A DNA stretch of 9,067 nt, taken from Microbacterium sp. GTDB lineage: Bacteria > Actinomycetota > Actinomycetes > Actinomycetales > Microbacteriaceae. The notes beneath the pieces were generated by a model. The model ran no database searches. It was not told where the DNA came from and saw only the letters and a program-made list of their open reading frames with translations. The DNA is taken from the NCBI GenBank assembly GCA_029267645.1, contig JAJUIM010000059.1:1-9067 (forward strand). Reading direction: 5' to 3'. Positions 6,609 through 9,067 of this stretch are shown here, piece by piece. Every line of letters starts with the position of its first letter. Positions within the stretch are counted from its first letter, which is position 1. The position numbers were made by a program, and so were the translations under genes.

Positions 6609-7538
6609 ATGACACTGGCCGAGGAGTTCCCCGGCGTGCGCGTTCGTGCGCCCGGCAAGATCAACGTGTTCCTCGAGGTCGGGGCGCGCCACGACGACGG
6701 CTACCACGAGCTCGCGACGGCGTTCCAGGCCGTGAGCCTGTTCGAGGACGTCGTGGCGTCGCACGCCGACGACTTCTCGCTCGCGATCACGGGGTCCGTC
6801 GACGTCGCGGGGGTGCCGCAGGACGACTCGAACCTCGCGCTGCGCGCCGCGCGCTTGCTGCAGCAGCAGACGGGCTACGACGGCGGCGTGCACCTTGACG
6901 TGCGCAAGGAGGTGCCCGTCGCGGGCGGCATGGGCGGCGGATCCGCGGACGCGGCGGCGGCGCTCGTCGCGTGCGACGCGTTGTGGGGCACGGGCCTGTC
7001 GACCCGCGAGCTGCACGCGCTCGCCGCGCGCCTCGGCGCCGACGTGCCGTTCTCGCTCATGGGCGGCACGGCGATCGGCACGGGGCGCGGCGACGCGCTC
7101 AACCCCGCGCTCGCGCGGGGCCGGTTCGAGTGGGTGATCGTGCCGAACGCGCTCGGCATGTCGACGCCCAAGACGTACGGCGAGCTCGACCGCCTGCGAG
7201 AACAGCACGCGGACGCCGTGCCGCCTGCGCCTGCGACCCCGGCCGTGCCGTCGGCCGTGCTGCAGGCGCTGCGCGCGGGCGATCCGCAGATGCTCGCGCA
7301 CGCCCTGCACAACGACCTGCAGGCGCCCGCGCTCAGGCTGCGACCCGACCTGCGCGAGGTGCTCGAGCGCGGCGAACGAGACGGCGCCCTCGCCGGTCTC
7401 GTGTCGGGATCCGGCCCGACGATCGCGTTCCTCGTCGACTCGGCGGCAGCCGGCCGCGAGCTCGCGGATCGCTTCGAGCGCGACGGCATCGAGGCGCTTC
7501 CCGTGCACGGCCCAGTGCACGGCGCGCGGGTGATCTGA
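6609..7538 (+). CDS. ispE: 4-(cytidine 5'-diphospho)-2-C-methyl-D-erythritol kinase
   Basis: GHMP-family kinase that phosphorylates the 2-hydroxyl of CDP-methylerythritol with ATP, the fourth step of the MEP route to isopentenyl diphosphate. The protein is 309 aa. Its N-terminal [11 protein letters not shown] holds the likely catalytic lysine K17, [11 protein letters not shown] (106-116) is the ATP-binding glycine/serine loop, D145 in GADVPFSL matches the catalytic aspartate, and SGSGPT (266-271) is the third GHMP motif. The ATG is preceded by a good ribosome site, GGGAGG at 6599-6604, with a 4-nt spacer. In many actinobacteria ispE directly follows rsmA; here two genes intervene and it sits inside the reductase transcript. 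Its stop shares one base with the pxpA start (TGATG), suggesting translational coupling. Confidence 0.96.
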   Translation: MTLAEEFPGVRVRAPGKINVFLEVGARHDDGYHELATAFQAVSLFEDVVASHADDFSLAITGSVDVAGVPQDDSNLALRAARLLQQQTGYDGGVHLDVRKEVPVAGGMGGGSADAAAALVACDALWGTGLSTRELHALAARLGADVPFSLMGGTAIGTGRGDALNPALARGRFEWVIVPNALGMSTPKTYGELDRLREQHADAVPPAPATPAVPSAVLQALRAGDPQMLAHALHNDLQAPALRLRPDLREVLERGERDGALAGLVSGSGPTIAFLVDSAAAGRELADRFERDGIEALPVHGPVHGARVI

Positions 7539-8287
7539 TGGACCTCAACAGCGACGTCGGCGAGTCCTTCGGCGCGTGGCGCATGGGCGACGACGCTGCG
7601 ATCCTCGCCTCGCTCACGAGCGCGAACGTCGCGTGCGGCTTCCACGCGGGCGATCCGTCGGGTATCGCGGGCACCTGCCGCGCCGCGGTCGCCGCGGGGG
7701 CGTCGATCGGCGCGCACGTGGGGTATCGCGACCTCGCGGGATTCGGGCGCCGCTTCGTCGACTGCGCCGAGCACGAGCTCGCCGACGACGTCGTCTACCA
7801 GATCGGCGCGCTGCAGGCGCTCGCCGCTCGCGCGGGCGGGCGCGTTGCGTACGTCAAGCCGCACGGCGCCCTGTACAACGCGATCGTCCGCCACGAGGCG
7901 CACGCGCGCGCCGTCGTCGACGCCGTGCGGTCGGTGGATCCGGGCCTCGCAATCGTGGGCCTGCCGGGATCGGTCGTGCTGCGTCTCGCCGAGGAGCGGG
8001 GCATCCGGGGCGTCCGCGAGGCGTTCGCCGACCGCGGCTACCTGCCGGACGGCACGCTCGTGCCCCGCTCGCAGGAAGGCGCCGTGCTGCACGACGCGCG
8101 GGCGGTCGCCGAACGCATGCGGCGCCTCGCCGAGGAGGGCGTCGTGCGTGCCGTCGACGGCTCAGACGTCGCGGTCGACGCCGAGAGCATCTGCGTGCAC
8201 GGGGACACTCCTGGATCCGTCGCGATGGCGCGCGCCGTCCGCGAGGCGCTCGACGGCGCGGGAGTGCGGGTGCGGAGCTTCGCGTGA
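7538..8287 (+). CDS. pxpA: 5-oxoprolinase subunit PxpA (LamB/YcsF family)
   Basis: PxpA is one subunit of the ATP-dependent 5-oxoprolinase PxpABC, which opens 5-oxo-L-proline (pyroglutamate), a spontaneous breakdown product of glutamine and glutamate, to give glutamate in the cytoplasm. The 249-aa protein has the family signatures in order: [12 protein letters not shown] (1-12), [11 protein letters not shown] (30-40), [15 protein letters not shown] (58-72), [10 protein letters not shown] (105-114), [18 protein letters not shown] and [11 protein letters not shown] near the C-terminus. Conserved D6, H36, D39, K107 and H109 are present. The ATG overlaps the ispE stop by one base and has only a weak GGGTG upstream, so translation is probably coupled. 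The stop overlaps the pxpB start in GTGA. Older annotations call this family lactam utilisation protein LamB. Confidence 0.95.
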   Translation: MDLNSDVGESFGAWRMGDDAAILASLTSANVACGFHAGDPSGIAGTCRAAVAAGASIGAHVGYRDLAGFGRRFVDCAEHELADDVVYQIGALQALAARAGGRVAYVKPHGALYNAIVRHEAHARAVVDAVRSVDPGLAIVGLPGSVVLRLAEERGIRGVREAFADRGYLPDGTLVPRSQEGAVLHDARAVAERMRRLAEEGVVRAVDGSDVAVDAESICVHGDTPGSVAMARAVREALDGAGVRVRSFA

Positions 8288-9060
8288 TCGAGGGCGTGCG
8301 CAGGGCAGGCGACAGGGCGCTCATCGTCGAGCTCGGCGGGCTCGACGAGGTCATGGCCTTCCACGCCCGCGTGACCGCCGAGCCGCTCGGCCAGATCGAC
8401 CAGGTCGCCGCCGCGCGCACGGTGCTCCTGACCTTCGCCGGTGCGCGCGATGCCGAGCGAGCGGCCGCCCGCGTGCGCGAGGTCTCGCTCGACGCCGTGC
8501 CCGAGGGCGGGCGTCGCACCGTCGAGCTCGAGGTCGTCTACGACGGCGAGGACCTCGACGACGTCGCGCGGCTCGCGGGACTGTCGCGCGAGGCGGTCGT
8601 TGCGGCGCACGCGGGCACCCCGTGGCTCGCGGCGTTCGGCGGCTTCGCGCCCGGCTTCTGCTATCTCACGGGCGGGGATCCCCGCCTGACCGTGCCGCGC
8701 AGGAGCGCGCCGCGCACGGCGGTGCCGGCGGGATCCGTCGCGCTCGCGGGGGAGTTCTCGGCCGTGTATCCGCGCGCCTCGCCGGGCGGCTGGCGGCTCA
8801 TCGGCCGCACGGGCGCGGCCCTGTGGGATCTCGACCGCGAGCCTCCGGCGCTCCTCGCGCCGGGCGACCGCGTGCGGTTCCGGCCCGTGCGCGAGATCGT
8901 GCGCGGCGCGGAGCCGCAGGCGCGCCGCGGTCCGGCCACGGCGGCGATCTGTTCCAGCAGGCGATCGGCCAGCTCCTGGTTGTTGTCATCGGCCAGCGAG
9001 TCGGCATCGATCCAGGGCGGAAGCATCTCGAAGTTGGCCGACGTCTTCTCGCGCAAGTAA
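8284..9060 (+). CDS. pxpB: 5-oxoprolinase subunit PxpB (KipI family), with foreign-looking 3' end
   Basis: PxpB works with PxpA and PxpC in ATP-dependent 5-oxoproline cleavage; the same fold occurs in Bacillus KipI and in allophanate hydrolase subunit 1. The GTG start overlaps the pxpA stop by 4 nt and has GGAG at 8274-8277, 6 nt away. The family pattern is clear: [15 protein letters not shown] (86-100), H109 followed by [12 protein letters not shown] (119-130), [14 protein letters not shown] (143-156), [15 protein letters not shown] (162-176) and [11 protein letters not shown] (192-202). A normal stand-alone PxpB would end near residue 205-215. Here the frame continues through a linker-like [14 protein letters not shown] and then, from about residue 221 (base ~8935), into 38 residues rich in Ser with unusual codons, stopping at 9058-9060. 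That tail appears to be antisense to another gene and is unlikely to be native. Confidence 0.85.
   Translation: MIEGVRRAGDRALIVELGGLDEVMAFHARVTAEPLGQIDQVAAARTVLLTFAGARDAERAAARVREVSLDAVPEGGRRTVELEVVYDGEDLDDVARLAGLSREAVVAAHAGTPWLAAFGGFAPGFCYLTGGDPRLTVPRRSAPRTAVPAGSVALAGEFSAVYPRASPGGWRLIGRTGAALWDLDREPPALLAPGDRVRFRPVREIVRGAEPQARRGPATAAICSSRRSASSWLLSSASESASIQGGSISKLADVFSRK
8930..8945. other. Sequence junction: native actinobacterial DNA to unrelated DNA
   Basis: G+C is about 85% over 8881-8940 and about 62% over 8941-9060. On the left, pxpB codons follow the window's norm. On the right, neither the plus-strand residues nor the plus-strand codons fit PxpB, while the minus strand becomes a plausible coding frame. 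Both genes are cut without stop codons at the same place, and I see no insertion-sequence ends or target duplication. The exact base cannot be fixed by eye. Confidence 0.65.
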
Positions 9061-9065
9061 GTTTC
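8934..9065 (-). CDS. Internal fragment of an unrecognised protein, truncated at both ends
   Basis: On the minus strand a frame is open from the window edge to the junction, giving about 44 residues ([17 protein letters not shown]... ...[17 protein letters not shown]). It looks like genuine soluble, helical protein. All seven alanine codons are GCC and none GCG; the six leucines are CTG (four), CTT and TTG, with no CTC; GAT outnumbers GAC. The rest of the window prefers CTC, GCG and GAC, so the source is probably a different, moderately high-GC genome, perhaps proteobacterial. The frame continues past the junction only as the antisense shadow of pxpB. I do not recognise the protein and assign no function. 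A TTG at 9056-9054 could be read as a start, but the frame is open upstream of it. Confidence 0.45.
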
Positions 9066-9067
9066 CA

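Noticed and set aside
6875..8092. Minus-strand frame of 405 codons opposite ispE and pxpA
   Set aside because: Antisense shadow; both plus-strand genes carry complete catalytic motifs.
194..8736. GGATCC copies as cloning-linker (BamHI) scars
   Set aside because: The copies fall within conserved protein motifs in frame, such as the glycine-serine loop of IspE and TGTSWGS in the antiporter, so they are native sequence.
1..9067. CRISPR array, tRNA, rRNA, transposase, integrase or toxin-antitoxin genes
   Set aside because: I found no evenly spaced repeats, cloverleaf-like sequence, or mobile-element or defence protein motifs on either strand.
8934..9067. Insertion-sequence end as the cause of the right-hand junction
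   Set aside because: No terminal inverted repeat, target-site duplication or transposase-like residues are visible. The evidence only supports an abrupt change of source.

Overview
The window reads as a high-GC Gram-positive chromosome segment, most likely Actinobacteria and probably a Microbacteriaceae-like organism. This rests on the very high G+C, CTC/CTG leucine and GCG/GCC alanine codon use, GTG starts, apparently leaderless promoters, and the metG-tatD-rsmA-ispE gene order, which is conserved in actinobacteria (compare the metS-tatD-rpfB-ksgA-ispE locus of Mycobacterium). The taxon is an inference; no rRNA gene is present.

Layout. Positions 2-403 hold the C-terminal end of a penicillin-binding transpeptidase. 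An 80-bp gap with a GC hairpin and a leaderless-type promoter leads to metG (methionyl-tRNA synthetase), closely followed by tatD (metal-dependent DNase). A second short gap with a hairpin and a leaderless-type promoter leads to rsmA (16S rRNA dimethyltransferase). The strand then switches: an NhaC-type Na+/H+ antiporter lies on the minus strand and overlaps the end of rsmA tail to tail by 13 bp. It diverges from a plus-strand run: an aldo/keto reductase of the L-glyceraldehyde-3-phosphate reductase type, ispE (MEP isoprenoid pathway), pxpA and pxpB (ATP-dependent 5-oxoprolinase subunits). This run is very tightly packed (13-bp gap, then 1-nt and 4-nt overlaps) and looks like one transcript.

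The last ~130 bases do not fit. G+C falls from about 85% (8881-8940) to about 62% (8941-9060). The pxpB frame runs into residues unlike PxpB, and the minus strand carries an open frame with different codon preferences, cut off at the same point. This looks like a chimeric join or a rearrangement junction, and it removes pxpC, the expected third oxoprolinase subunit.

How the genes fit together: the first half is housekeeping (wall synthesis, tRNA charging, DNA/RNA maintenance). The second half interrupts the usual rsmA-ispE adjacency with ion homeostasis and carbonyl reduction, and couples 5-oxoproline salvage to ispE. I found no CRISPR array, tRNA, rRNA, transposase or phage gene, and nothing I can defend as an undescribed system. 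The most notable signals are the junction at the right end, the repeated leaderless promoter geometry (a -10-like hexamer ending exactly 6 nt before the start codon, three times), and a marked excess of the palindrome GGATCC.
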